Shown: positions 1 through 8,314 of the stretch, in pieces
Layout: every line of letters begins with the position of its first letter
Numbering within the stretch: the first letter of the stretch is position 1
NCBI RefSeq assembly: GCF_002239585.1
Contig: NZ_NDFH01000003.1
Coordinates: forward strand, 1,313,283 to 1,377,282
DNA from: Psychromonas sp. CD1
GTDB taxonomy: Bacteria > Pseudomonadota > Gammaproteobacteria > Enterobacterales > Psychromonadaceae
Direction of reading: 5' to 3'
DNA: 64,000 bases
Program-made: the position numbers and the translations under genes
Notes under the pieces: generated by a model
Databases searched by the model: none
The model's input: the letters and a program-made list of their open reading frames with translations, nothing else
Told to the model about the DNA's origin: nothing

Positions 1-2
1 AC

Positions 3-260
3 TTAACAACGAAAGTACAATCGAATAAAGAGCTAGAGATCCTAATTGTAACACTGCGTAAAGATAAACAAATTCTCGAAAAATCAATTCTAGATTTAAA
101 AACTAAAAATCTAGAATTAGATCTTCTCCAAGATACCAAAGATGATCGTATTAAAATGGAATGGATGCTCAATGGTGGAGGTGTCCTCATCTTAGGGCTT
201 ATTATAGGCTTGCTCCTTCCACTTCTACCTCGCCGTAAAAAACGTAAAAATACTTGGTAA
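3..260 (+). CDS. ygiM: YgiM-like SH3-domain membrane protein, C-terminal part (partial at window edge)
   Basis: The reading frame is open from the window edge and ends at TAA 258-260. It encodes a Leu/Lys/Glu-rich stretch that looks like a coiled coil, followed by a membrane segment beginning WMLNGGGVLILGLIIG and a basic tail with PRRKKRK before a terminal TW. This layout and the WxLNGGG...PRRK signature match the C-terminus of the TIGR04211/YgiM family, whose N-terminal SH3 domain would lie outside the window. In related genomes ygiM sits beside cca, which is found here at 2630, so the context fits. The cellular role of the family is poorly known; an inner-membrane location is inferred from the single C-terminal helix. 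Confidence 0.8.
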   Translation, partial: LTTKVQSNKELEILIVTLRKDKQILEKSILDLKTKNLELDLLQDTKDDRIKMEWMLNGGGVLILGLIIGLLLPLLPRRKKRKNTW

Positions 261-293
261 ATAATAATGCTCACTCTTTTATAAGTTTGAGCA

Positions 294-977
294 TTAAATG
301 CCCGGCCAATCGACTAAAGATTGTAAACTAAATCTTTGATTTTCAACCCTAAATATACTTAACTGGGGTTGTATCTCTAAGAGTTGTATTTTACCTGTGT
401 TATCGAACATGCCCTCTGTTAATCGCTTACCGTTTATTTTAATAAAGCGCTCTGTAACTACGGATGAATACATATGTGTCGCGTAATATATAGCGGGCAC
501 TAAATGTTGGAAATCGCTAGGCATATCACTCAAATCAGTACTATCGACACTTACTTCATCAAGTGTTGAAGATGCATTATCCGCTTTTTTATTATCAACT
601 AATAATGCAGCTTTAAAACGAGATTCTAATTTATGAGGTAGCTCATCATCCTTTATCTTTGGCCTGTTTTTTACGGTCTTAGTTATCTCTATCGGCGCAT
701 TTAATTTATTATCTACATTAACAAGTGGCGGTAATGGTTTTGTTTTAAAATGTATTAACGTTACCGTTTTAAGTGTTTTTAAGACTAGTACCTGTGGCTT
801 TTTTAGCATAGGCGAGCCCTGCTTGAAGCTAAATAGATAACAAAGTACCACCATTAAAAGTACAACAAAACTGCTTAACACAATTAAAAATATATTTTTC
901 CATGCAGGGGTTAAATGCGTTACAGGTGCCTCAATACGCCCTTTATTTTTTTGCTCTGCTTTTAATATTGTCGACAT
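294..977 (-). CDS. gspB: GspB-like type II secretion assembly protein
   Basis: This is a bitopic inner-membrane protein of about 227 residues: a short cytoplasmic N-terminus, one membrane helix at about residues 28-51, a Pro/Lys-rich periplasmic linker, and a conserved C-terminal domain with AIYYATHMYS, INGKRLTEG and a final LVDWPG. That C-terminal pattern is typical of the GspB/ExeB (T2SSB) family. GspB works with the ATPase GspA, encoded just upstream, to place the secretin GspD across the peptidoglycan. The ATG at 977-975 overlaps the gspA stop by one base (TGATG), which implies translational coupling; a GTG three bases earlier is possible. The other gsp genes are not in the window. Confidence 0.8.
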   Translation of the reverse strand: MSTILKAEQKNKGRIEAPVTHLTPAWKNIFLIVLSSFVVLLMVVLCYLFSFKQGSPMLKKPQVLVLKTLKTVTLIHFKTKPLPPLVNVDNKLNAPIEITKTVKNRPKIKDDELPHKLESRFKAALLVDNKKADNASSTLDEVSVDSTDLSDMPSDFQHLVPAIYYATHMYSSVVTERFIKINGKRLTEGMFDNTGKIQLLEIQPQLSIFRVENQRFSLQSLVDWPGI

Positions 978-2557
978 CACAAGACCTCTCGTAAGTGTGG
1001 AAACTGCGGATTTAAAGCTTGCATTAACAACATTAAAGTACGCGAACCTGCCACACCATCAGAGTCTAAATAATGTGTTTGCTGAAACTGCCTCACCTGT
1101 AAGACTAACGGCCAATCAAAATATTCGTCATTATTTAGTTCAGCACCTTGTAGTGCTATAAATACTTGCTTTAGCCACTGTATGTTTTTGCTTTTTTGTG
1201 AAAATTTAAGACTATTTGTTTCTTTGAAAGGTCTTTTCCATAACAACGTTAAATCACCCTCCCAATAATATTCTAACCATTTTTTGCTTACGGTTATCAA
1301 CTGCTTACCTAACAATAACTGGTATCCCTGATCTATCTTATAAAGAACCACATAAACACCTTGCCCTGCATTTTTTAATGTTAAAATCGCAGGATAATTT
1401 AAATTACTTAATTCAGCCATATTACTACGTATTGAAAAACAGACTAAACTCACGCTCGCACCTTGTGTACAATTTACCTTCTCCGTCGGAATACTATATC
1501 CCCACAATGTATATAGCGTCGCTAAAGCTACAGGATATGTTCCTTTACTCAGATCAAGGGTTGAATAATCAGAAAACCAATGAAACTTATTGACTATCGC
1601 TTGTGTTTCTATTATTTGTTCTGAGATAAAAACGTTTTTATAAAGTCGATTAAGATTAGGCGCTATACTGCTTAAATTGAAGATCACCAATAGCCCTAAC
1701 GTAACGCACAACAATGTCTTCCAATACTGGCCAAATTTACTTGTGCTCGCACTAAAATGCATTTCTATCGCGGCTTGTTGCACAACACGTGCACTAATAG
1801 TCGCTTTATCTTGTGTATAAGCGCTTAATAAACAACGTTCACATAATAAGTTAATTAAGCGTGGAACGCCTTGGCTGTATTTAAATACTTGTACAAAGGC
1901 ACCCTTATCAAATATAGGAAACTGGGCGCCAGCCACACGTAAACGATGTTCAATATAATATTCACATTGTGGTCGAGACAGTGGTAATAAATGATAACGC
2001 GCTGTAATACGTTGCGCTAATTGTCTAAACTCCTTTAATTTCAGCTTTTGCTGTAACTCCGTTTGCCCTATTAGTATCACCTGTAATGGCTTTTTATTAT
2101 TAGCGTCGATATTGGTTAATAAACGTAGTTGTTCTAATACCGCAAAAGACAGATGCTGCGCTTCATCAATTAATATTATTGCACACCGACCTTGTGCTAA
2201 ATTATGCATCATCCAATGTTTTAAAACATCAAAGAGTAATTTCAAACTACTCTTTGATGTATCGTAATCAATTTTAAATTCATCACAAACACTCGCTAGT
2301 AGTTCAATTTCATTTAATGCAGGGTTGGCGATACAAGCAATATCAATCGATTCAGGTAACGCGTTTAACAAAGCACGACAAACAATTGTTTTTCCTGTTC
2401 CGACTTCTCCGGTTAATAAAACAAAGCCACCATTTCCTCGTAATCCATAATTAAGATGCGCCAAAGCTTCTTTATGACGCTCACTTAAAAAGAGAAAATC
2501 AGGATCAGGTGAAATACAGAAAGGCGGTACTTTTAAAGAAAAAAAGTTTTGATACAT
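977..2557 (-). CDS. gspA: GspA/ExeA-type AAA ATPase with peptidoglycan-binding domain
   Basis: The product (about 526 residues) begins MYQNFFSLKVPPF and PDPDFLFLS, the usual start of ExeA-type ATPases, with Walker A GEVGTGKT near residues 50-57 and Walker B IILIDEAQ near 127-134. A membrane helix follows near residues 275-295, then a periplasmic region with a peptidoglycan-binding repeat (FQQTHYLDSDGVAGSRT) close to the C-terminus. In the family this protein senses or remodels cell wall with GspB to allow secretin assembly. The frame is open 26 codons further upstream, but homology and a nearby AGGG ribosome binding site favour the ATG at 2557. It forms a two-gene operon with gspB and is divergent from cca. 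Confidence 0.88.
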   Translation of the reverse strand: MYQNFFSLKVPPFCISPDPDFLFLSERHKEALAHLNYGLRGNGGFVLLTGEVGTGKTIVCRALLNALPESIDIACIANPALNEIELLASVCDEFKIDYDTSKSSLKLLFDVLKHWMMHNLAQGRCAIILIDEAQHLSFAVLEQLRLLTNIDANNKKPLQVILIGQTELQQKLKLKEFRQLAQRITARYHLLPLSRPQCEYYIEHRLRVAGAQFPIFDKGAFVQVFKYSQGVPRLINLLCERCLLSAYTQDKATISARVVQQAAIEMHFSASTSKFGQYWKTLLCVTLGLLVIFNLSSIAPNLNRLYKNVFISEQIIETQAIVNKFHWFSDYSTLDLSKGTYPVALATLYTLWGYSIPTEKVNCTQGASVSLVCFSIRSNMAELSNLNYPAILTLKNAGQGVYVVLYKIDQGYQLLLGKQLITVSKKWLEYYWEGDLTLLWKRPFKETNSLKFSQKSKNIQWLKQVFIALQGAELNNDEYFDWPLVLQVRQFQQTHYLDSDGVAGSRTLMLLMQALNPQFPHLREVL

Positions 2558-2629
2558 TAAAAACCCTAATACGTGAGATAAATAATTATTTCTCTTATAA
2601 TAACTAAATAGCAGATAAAGGGGAAAACA

Positions 2630-3853
2630 ATGCAATTTTTTTTAGTCGGAGGTGCGCTCCGTGACCGATTATTACACCTAAACATCAAAGATCGTGATCA
2701 TGTCGTTATCAATGCAACACCGAAAATGTTACTAGATTTAGGTTATAAACAAGTAGGTAAAGATTTCCCTGTTTTTTTACATCCTAAAACAGGAGAGGAA
2801 TATGCGTTAGCACGTACTGAACGTAAAAATGGCCAAGGTTATCATGGCTTTGAATGTTATGCGGGCCAGGATGTGAGTTTAGTTGAGGATTTACAACGCC
2901 GTGATCTCACGATTAATGCCATGGCCTGCTCAACTGATGGCTACATCATTGATCCCTACAAGGGTCAAGAAGACTTAAAAAACAAAATACTACGCCATGT
3001 ATCCCCTGCATTTAGTGAAGATCCTCTACGCGTATTGCGTGTCGCACGTTTTGCGGCTCGCTTTTATCATTTAGGTTTTAAAATTGCACCCGAAACACTA
3101 CTTTTAATGCGCAAATTAAGTATTAGTGGCGAACTCACACACTTACGTGCAGAACGTATTTGGCAAGAAACAGATAAAGCATTAGCGAGTGATGACCCAC
3201 AAATATACTTTTCGATACTACGCGAATGTGGTGCATTAAATATTTTATTTCCAGAAATAGCGAGACTTTTTGGTATACCAGGCCCTAAACGCTGGCACCC
3301 TGAAATAGATACAGGGATCCATACATTGATGGTACTCAAACAAGCAACAAAACTTTCAAATGACAATGCTTTTCGCTTTGCATGTTTAGTCCACGACTTA
3401 GGGAAAGCCCTTACTCTTCAAGAATTATGGCCAAGCCATAAAGGCCATGGAGAGCTTGGATTAAAAATAATAAATTCCCTTTGTACGCGCTTAAAAATAC
3501 CCAATGAATATCGAGAACTAGCATTATTAGTAAGTCAGCACCATACCTTTATACATAAAGCTCCTCAACTCGAGGCGCATAACTTACTTAATATTATGGA
3601 TAAATGTGATGCCTGGCGTAAACCTAGCCGTTTTTTACAAATGCTCGAATGCTGTATTGCCGATGCAAAAGGGCGGCTCGGTTTTGAACAAACCGAATAT
3701 CCCAGTGCAGATCATGTTTGGCAAGCGTTTTTAGTCGCTCAAAAGGTCAATGTACAAGATATCCTTGCACAAGGGTTTAAAGGAAAAGAAATTAAAGAAG
3801 CACTACTTATTGCACGCATTAAAGCGGTAGAAAAACATAGAAATAAACATTAA
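2630..3853 (+). CDS. cca: Multifunctional CCA-adding tRNA nucleotidyltransferase
   Basis: The enzyme adds or repairs the 3' CCA end of tRNAs using CTP and ATP. The N-terminus has the class II nucleotidyltransferase motif LVGGALRD and the catalytic DRD pair, followed by FPVFLHPKTGEEYALARTE and the RRDLTINAMA motif. A C-terminal HD domain with LVHDLGKA near residue 255 matches the enterobacterial type that also has phosphatase and phosphodiesterase activity. The length of 407 residues is normal. A strong AAGGGG ribosome binding site precedes the ATG. It is divergent from gspAB and convergent with uppP. The stop codon lies inside a 15-bp inverted repeat. Confidence 0.96.
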   Translation: MQFFLVGGALRDRLLHLNIKDRDHVVINATPKMLLDLGYKQVGKDFPVFLHPKTGEEYALARTERKNGQGYHGFECYAGQDVSLVEDLQRRDLTINAMACSTDGYIIDPYKGQEDLKNKILRHVSPAFSEDPLRVLRVARFAARFYHLGFKIAPETLLLMRKLSISGELTHLRAERIWQETDKALASDDPQIYFSILRECGALNILFPEIARLFGIPGPKRWHPEIDTGIHTLMVLKQATKLSNDNAFRFACLVHDLGKALTLQELWPSHKGHGELGLKIINSLCTRLKIPNEYRELALLVSQHHTFIHKAPQLEAHNLLNIMDKCDAWRKPSRFLQMLECCIADAKGRLGFEQTEYPSADHVWQAFLVAQKVNVQDILAQGFKGKEIKEALLIARIKAVEKHRNKH

Positions 3854-3880
3854 TAAATCGTTTTATTCTATGTTTTTCTA
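3828..3880. terminator. Inverted repeat between cca and uppP, possible bidirectional terminator
   Basis: The arms TAGAAAAACATAGAA (3828-3842) and TTCTATGTTTTTCTA (3866-3880) are perfect 15-bp complements separated by 23 bases. The repeat spans the cca stop codon and sits between two convergent genes, where a two-way terminator is expected. It is A/T-rich without a classical GC stem, so the call rests mainly on symmetry and position. Confidence 0.45.
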
Positions 3881-3892
3881 GCGATGTGTGTA

Positions 3893-4690
3893 TTAAAACA
3901 ACACATAAAATAAAAGAGCGGATAAGAATATACGATAAATAACAAAAGGTAACATGCCGACTTTATTTAAAATAAGAAGAAAAACATGAATACATAAAAT
4001 AGCACTGAAAAACGTAATGACCACACCAAGCATTAGCCCTGACCAATTCACGCTTTGATCTGATAATACAAACTGAAGTAAATTATATCCAGAGGCCATG
4101 GCTATGATAGGTATCGACATTAAAAAAGAAAAACGTGCAGCGGCTTCTCGAGTGAGGCCTAACATTAACGCTGCGGTAATCGTAATACCTGAACGAGATG
4201 TACCGGGTACTAAAGCCAAAACTTGTGCAAAGCCAATGATCATGGCACCTTTGAAGCCTGTTTGATATTCATTTTTCAGGAACGTACCACGACTGTCTGC
4301 CCAACCTAAAAGTAAACCAAAAACCAGTGTCGTCACCGCAATAACATAACCACTACGTAAATACGTTGCCACTAAATCTTTTAATAAAAAACCAATCACC
4401 GCAGCGGGGATAGTAGAAAATAAAATCCACCAAGCAAGTTTACTATCTTGTGTTTGCTTTCTACTTTTTAAAGAGTAACACCACGCACGAGACATACTCG
4501 AAATTTCATGACGAAAATAAATCAACACTGCCGATAAGGTACCAAAATTTAAAACAACATCAAAAGCTAAACCTTGATCTGGCCAACCCAATAAAACAGA
4601 GGGTAAAATCAGATGTGCTGAACTAGAAACCGGTAAAAATTCGGTTAAACCTTGAATTAAGGCCAGAACAACTGTTTGAAAAGTAGTCAT
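3893..4690 (-). CDS. uppP: Undecaprenyl-diphosphate phosphatase (UppP/BacA)
   Basis: This integral membrane enzyme recycles the lipid carrier undecaprenyl diphosphate to the monophosphate used in cell-wall and O-antigen synthesis, and overproduction gives bacitracin resistance in other bacteria. The family signature LTEFLPVSSSAHL is at residues about 15-27 and the second motif VPGTSRSGITI is near residue 165. The remaining sequence is a series of hydrophobic helices, and the 265-residue length is normal. The start ATG at 4690 gives the standard N-terminus. It lies downstream of folKB on the same strand with a 45-bp gap and is convergent with cca. Confidence 0.95.
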   Translation of the reverse strand: MTTFQTVVLALIQGLTEFLPVSSSAHLILPSVLLGWPDQGLAFDVVLNFGTLSAVLIYFRHEISSMSRAWCYSLKSRKQTQDSKLAWWILFSTIPAAVIGFLLKDLVATYLRSGYVIAVTTLVFGLLLGWADSRGTFLKNEYQTGFKGAMIIGFAQVLALVPGTSRSGITITAALMLGLTREAAARFSFLMSIPIIAMASGYNLLQFVLSDQSVNWSGLMLGVVITFFSAILCIHVFLLILNKVGMLPFVIYRIFLSALLFYVLF

Positions 4691-4735
4691 AAAAATCCTT
4701 TACATAGCAAATAAATAAAACAATAAATAGAGGGC

Positions 4736-5239
4736 TCACTTAGAGCGCTGATTTACCATTAAGTTCAAATCTAACACCCATAACTTTTGTTTTTCTTGTG
4801 GGTATTCCTCCCAAAGTTTCTGATAATTTTTACCTAATAAGGGATGGACTAATAATGGTGCGAGTTGCATCAGTGGCTTTAACACAAAAGCATTACTGAG
4901 GATTTCCGCGCGAGGGACATTAATATTATTATCAATTAAATCAGCATAGAGTAAAAGATCAAGATCTAATTTACGTGGCGAAAATTTTAATGCGTTATCT
5001 TTTCTGCCTAATTTTGTCTCTATCTCTTTCAAACGTTGGCGCAAAGCATATACCGATAAGTCTGTATTGAACGCGACAACTAAGTTATAAAAATTATCTC
5101 CCGCAAAGCCAACGGATTCACTTTCATATAATGGAGAAACACATAATTGAGTAAATTCAACCTGTAATAATTTGAGTCCGTAACGCACACTTTTTAACTT
5201 ATCAAGGTTAGATCCCACACCAACAAATACTCTTGTCAC
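4736..5239 (-). CDS. folK: 2-amino-4-hydroxy-6-hydroxymethyldihydropteridine pyrophosphokinase (HPPK)
   Basis: HPPK transfers pyrophosphate from ATP to 6-hydroxymethyl-7,8-dihydropterin in folate synthesis. The sequence has the N-terminal VFVGVGSNL, the central YNLVVAF region, and the signature FSPRKLDLDLLLY that binds magnesium and ATP. I place the start at the GTG at 5239, because it gives the usual TRVFVGVGSN beginning and overlaps the folB stop in a GTGA arrangement typical of coupling. An in-frame ATG eight codons earlier exists but lies inside folB. The predicted length is 167 residues. It is the second gene of a folB-folK pair. Confidence 0.9.
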   Translation of the reverse strand: MTRVFVGVGSNLDKLKSVRYGLKLLQVEFTQLCVSPLYESESVGFAGDNFYNLVVAFNTDLSVYALRQRLKEIETKLGRKDNALKFSPRKLDLDLLLYADLIDNNINVPRAEILSNAFVLKPLMQLAPLLVHPLLGKNYQKLWEEYPQEKQKLWVLDLNLMVNQRSK

Positions 5240-5592
5240 CCGCGATGCCCACGTTCGATACATACACCTAAGCTTTGTGCTTGAGGTAATGCACCTGGTT
5301 TATGTAAGGTTAATTTTATCCACTTAACGCCAAATTGGCACATTATCAATTGCGCTACTTTTTCTGCCATTGTTTCCAATAATTCAAACTGGTTTTTTTG
5401 CACAAATTGGCTCACTGCACTGGCGACGCTAAAATAATTTAGGGCGAGATTGATATCATCGCTTAAAGCTGCAGGCTTATTATCGTATGCCATTTCCAAA
5501 TCAAAATAGAGTTTTTGCTGTAGTGATTTTTCCCATGCATAAACACCAATAGTAGTAATGACTTCTAACTGTTTAATAAAAACGATATCCAT
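5236..5592 (-). CDS. folB: Dihydroneopterin aldolase
   Basis: FolB cleaves 7,8-dihydroneopterin to 6-hydroxymethyldihydropterin and glycolaldehyde, the substrate step for FolK encoded immediately downstream. The 118-residue protein begins MDIVFIKQLEVITTIGVY, which contains the conserved IGVYAWE region, and carries the ETMAEKVAQLI helix and the C-terminal KPGALP motif with the conserved lysine. The length is typical of the family. The ATG is preceded by an AAAGGATCC segment that can act as ribosome binding site. It is divergent from plsY, with a 120-bp shared upstream region. Confidence 0.93.
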   Translation of the reverse strand: MDIVFIKQLEVITTIGVYAWEKSLQQKLYFDLEMAYDNKPAALSDDINLALNYFSVASAVSQFVQKNQFELLETMAEKVAQLIMCQFGVKWIKLTLHKPGALPQAQSLGVCIERGHRG

Positions 5593-5712
5593 GTTGGATC
5601 CTTTAAAAAGTTTTTGTATGTGTCATTTACGTCAATTGAACAAAAAAGATACATAATGTAAAATAGGTAACAACACCCCCTTATTTTACCTGATAGAGAA
5701 AAATAAATACAA

Positions 5713-6444
5713 ATGATTATCTGCGGAAGTTTACTCTTTATCTTTTTATCCTACCTTCTCGGCGGTCTTAATGGCGCCATTTTACTTTGCCGTATAAAAG
5801 GTTGGAACGACCCTCGCCATGCAGGTTCTAAAAACCCTGGCAGTACGAATATGCTACGTTTACACCATGCACAAGCCGCCTGTACCGTACTTATTTTTGA
5901 TTTATTAAAGGGGACATTTCCTGTATATCTTGCTTATTATTTAGGCTTCTCACCGATTTTCCTCGGCTTTATTGGCATTGCAACTTGCCTTGGTCATATA
6001 TTCCCACCTTATTTTAAATTTAAAGGGGGGAAAGGTGTGGCAACAAGTCTAGGTGTATTACTTCCTTTAGGTACAGATATGTCTGCACTACTTATCCTTA
6101 CTTGGTTAGTGACCTTAGCAATCAGTGGCTATTCATCACTGGCTGCCATTGTTACAGCTATCATGGCACCCATTATCATCGCTCAAATTAAACCTGAATT
6201 TACCCTCCCAGTATTGATGCTTTCTCTTTTAATTTTATTAAGCCATATTAGTAATATTAAACGTTTAGTCTTTTTATTACTTTATCCTAATAAATTTTTA
6301 TTTATTTTAACCACAATTTTCTTTAAATATCGATTTCCATCAATACTACAACCGGGTTTATGTGCTTCCCCAGGAAAAAAAACAGCGAACATATTTGCAC
6401 TTAAAAGCACTTCACTTTTATGCGAAATATCGGCGACCAAATAA
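5713..6444 (+). CDS. plsY: Acyl-phosphate:glycerol-3-phosphate acyltransferase PlsY with altered C-terminus
   Basis: PlsY makes lysophosphatidic acid from acyl phosphate and glycerol-3-phosphate, the first acylation in phospholipid synthesis. The motifs LLGGLNGAILLCR, GSKNPGSTNMLR and FKGGKGVATSLG are all present, so the catalytic core is intact. Normal PlsY is about 200 residues and ends shortly after the SNIKRL motif, here near residue 186 (base 6270). In this copy the frame then continues for about 55 unrelated codons, antisense to the 3' end of the NanQ-like gene. The last 10-15 native residues therefore seem lost at a junction with the nan locus. The enzyme may still work, since the missing part is peripheral. 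Confidence 0.88.
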   Translation: MIICGSLLFIFLSYLLGGLNGAILLCRIKGWNDPRHAGSKNPGSTNMLRLHHAQAACTVLIFDLLKGTFPVYLAYYLGFSPIFLGFIGIATCLGHIFPPYFKFKGGKGVATSLGVLLPLGTDMSALLILTWLVTLAISGYSSLAAIVTAIMAPIIIAQIKPEFTLPVLMLSLLILLSHISNIKRLVFLLLYPNKFLFILTTIFFKYRFPSILQPGLCASPGKKTANIFALKSTSLLCEISATK

Positions 6445-6749
6445 AAATCATTATCTATGTCATAGCTTTTAGATATTTTATAACCATTAGATAATCCAAA
6501 TTCAATTTTTTCTTCTCCACTTATTAAGCATTGTAAGTCGATATATTTCTGATGTACTTCAGCCTGTTTTTCCTTAGCATCTACGCTTTCAAAGGCCATT
6601 ACATTAGCAAAAATATCTTCACCGCTAATTTCATGACGACCCAACGTAATGCTCTTTAAATCCACGTTGTTTAAAAAGTCCAAAGCTTGTTGCAATGCCT
6701 TTGGTAAACGCATATATAATTTTTTATCTTCTCGATAACCTAGTATCAT
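6282..6749 (-). CDS. nanQ: YhcH/YjgK/YiaL family protein, NanQ-like sialic acid anomerase
   Basis: The 155-residue product belongs to the YhcH/YjgK/YiaL (DUF386) cupin-like family: it has GRHEISGEDIFANV near the N-terminus, the EVHQKYIDLQ motif with metal-ligand histidine, and the C-terminal FFPGEAHKPG followed by VVKI. The E. coli member NanQ speeds anomer conversion of sialic acid. It is the last gene of the leftward nan set, 22 bp after the transporter gene, which supports the NanQ assignment. Its 3' end overlaps the extended plsY frame on the other strand, marking the left edge of the nan locus. Confidence 0.85.
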   Translation of the reverse strand: MILGYREDKKLYMRLPKALQQALDFLNNVDLKSITLGRHEISGEDIFANVMAFESVDAKEKQAEVHQKYIDLQCLISGEEKIEFGLSNGYKISKSYDIDNDFYLVADISHKSEVLLSANMFAVFFPGEAHKPGCSIDGNRYLKKIVVKINKNLLG

Positions 6750-6771
6750 TTTATTCTCCTCGAATACACTA

Positions 6772-8259
6772 TTATTTTATTGTCACCGTCAATGCAACAT
6801 CGTCAGATAAGGGTATGCCTTTGCAGAAAAAAGGAGCTATAACTCCAACAATAACAACCACTAACGAACCAATCACACCATAGAAGAAGAAGTTAAGATC
6901 GGTATATTCCTTCACAACCAATACACAAACAACACTTGCTATAACGCCTATTAGTGCGCTTCTTGCATTGGCGTTACGGAAAAATATACCTAGAAGAAAC
7001 AATCCCGTCATCGGTCCGCCCATCAAACCCAATAAACTATTAAACGCATCCCAAATCTCACTTTCGTTAGCTAAAACCAAATAAGACGATGCAAAAACAC
7101 TTAGTAAGCCAGCACAGATTGTTACCGTTCTACCAATTTTTAATTGTTGTTGTGATGATGCTTGTTTATTAATTTTACAGTACACATCACAGGTAAAACA
7201 TGCAGAAATACTATTTAAGCTACTTGCGATGCTTGATTGTGAAGCTGCAAATATAGCCGCAATAATCAAACCTGCGATACCGGCTGGCATTTGTGAAATA
7301 ACATAAAAAGGTAGTATTCCACCTGTATTAAAATTATCGGGTAATAAGGTACTATTTTGTGAATAATAAGTAAATAAAGCAGAGCCTACCGCAAAGAAAA
7401 AGATTGGCACCACAGCCACTAATTTAGCATTCATAATCAATGTTTTTTTCGTTTCAGCTAGATTTTTAGTCACCATATAACGTTGCACGACATCTTGGCT
7501 GGCAGTAAATTGCTGTAATGCTGCGAAAAAGAAACCTATCATTAAAACGGGAACGGTTGAATCTGTCCAACTCCAAGTAAATTGATCTCTCGGGAAAAAT
7601 TTATCGGCCTTAGCTGACATATTAAAAACTTCAACAACGCCACCATCGATATTAAAACAAACCACCACAAAAATTAACACAGCGGCCAATGAAAGCATAA
7701 TACCTTGAATTACATCTGTCCAAATAACGCCTTCAATACCACCAAGGAAAGTATAGACAATACATAAAACACTTATAACAAATACAATCACAAGAGGATT
7801 AATATCAACAAAAGGAATTAATGCGAGTGCCGTTAAATAAGTAATAATCGCAATACGCCCAATATGGAAAAACATAAAAGAAAAACTCGCAAATAAGCGC
7901 ATTTTTACATCAAAACGAATTTCTAAATATTCGTAAACAGAAGTTAACTTCAGCTTACGAAAGAAGGGAATATAAAACCAAAAGACAAGAGGTAATACCG
8001 CAATCGCCATATATTGTCCGATCAAAAATGTCCAATCACCTGTATAAGCTTTTGCAGGTATAGACATAAATGTAATGGAGCTTAATGTGGTTGCAAAAAC
8101 ACTTATTCCAGCAGCCCAACCCGGTATTCTCCCACCTGCTTTAAAATAATCATCAGCGGATTTTTGCCGGCGTGAAAAATAAACACCGACACACAGTATT
8201 GCCATTAAATAAATAAACACAACGATATAGTTTAATGTTCCAAAAGCTTGTATTTGCAT
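6772..8259 (-). CDS. nanT: Sodium:solute symporter for sialic acid (SiaT/NanT, SSS family)
   Basis: This 495-residue protein has about 13 hydrophobic helices and the SSS-family core ATTLSSITFMSIPAKAY, GGIEGVIWTDVIQG and ASQSSIASSLNS. It closely resembles the Na+-coupled sialic acid transporter SiaT of Proteus mirabilis: Thr58, Ser60, Thr63, Phe78, Gln82 and Arg135 fall at the positions I recall as substrate ligands in that structure. It replaces the TRAP or MFS transporters of other nan loci. It is read with nanE and nanK upstream and nanQ downstream. The specificity is inferred from context and these residues. Confidence 0.88.
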   Translation of the reverse strand: MQIQAFGTLNYIVVFIYLMAILCVGVYFSRRQKSADDYFKAGGRIPGWAAGISVFATTLSSITFMSIPAKAYTGDWTFLIGQYMAIAVLPLVFWFYIPFFRKLKLTSVYEYLEIRFDVKMRLFASFSFMFFHIGRIAIITYLTALALIPFVDINPLVIVFVISVLCIVYTFLGGIEGVIWTDVIQGIMLSLAAVLIFVVVCFNIDGGVVEVFNMSAKADKFFPRDQFTWSWTDSTVPVLMIGFFFAALQQFTASQDVVQRYMVTKNLAETKKTLIMNAKLVAVVPIFFFAVGSALFTYYSQNSTLLPDNFNTGGILPFYVISQMPAGIAGLIIAAIFAASQSSIASSLNSISACFTCDVYCKINKQASSQQQLKIGRTVTICAGLLSVFASSYLVLANESEIWDAFNSLLGLMGGPMTGLFLLGIFFRNANARSALIGVIASVVCVLVVKEYTDLNFFFYGVIGSLVVVIVGVIAPFFCKGIPLSDDVALTVTIK

Positions 8260-8314
8260 AACAGATAACCTTTATGTGTGATAACAAATATGAAAAACAA
8301 TCAAAAAAAGTTTT

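Noticed and set aside
1378..1593. Plus-strand ORF inside gspA
   Set aside because: It is antisense to a well-supported gene, with no homology or start signals.
2558..2635. 26-codon N-terminal extension of gspA
   Set aside because: It overlaps the cca start region and is not part of the family; MYQNFF at 2557 is the normal start.
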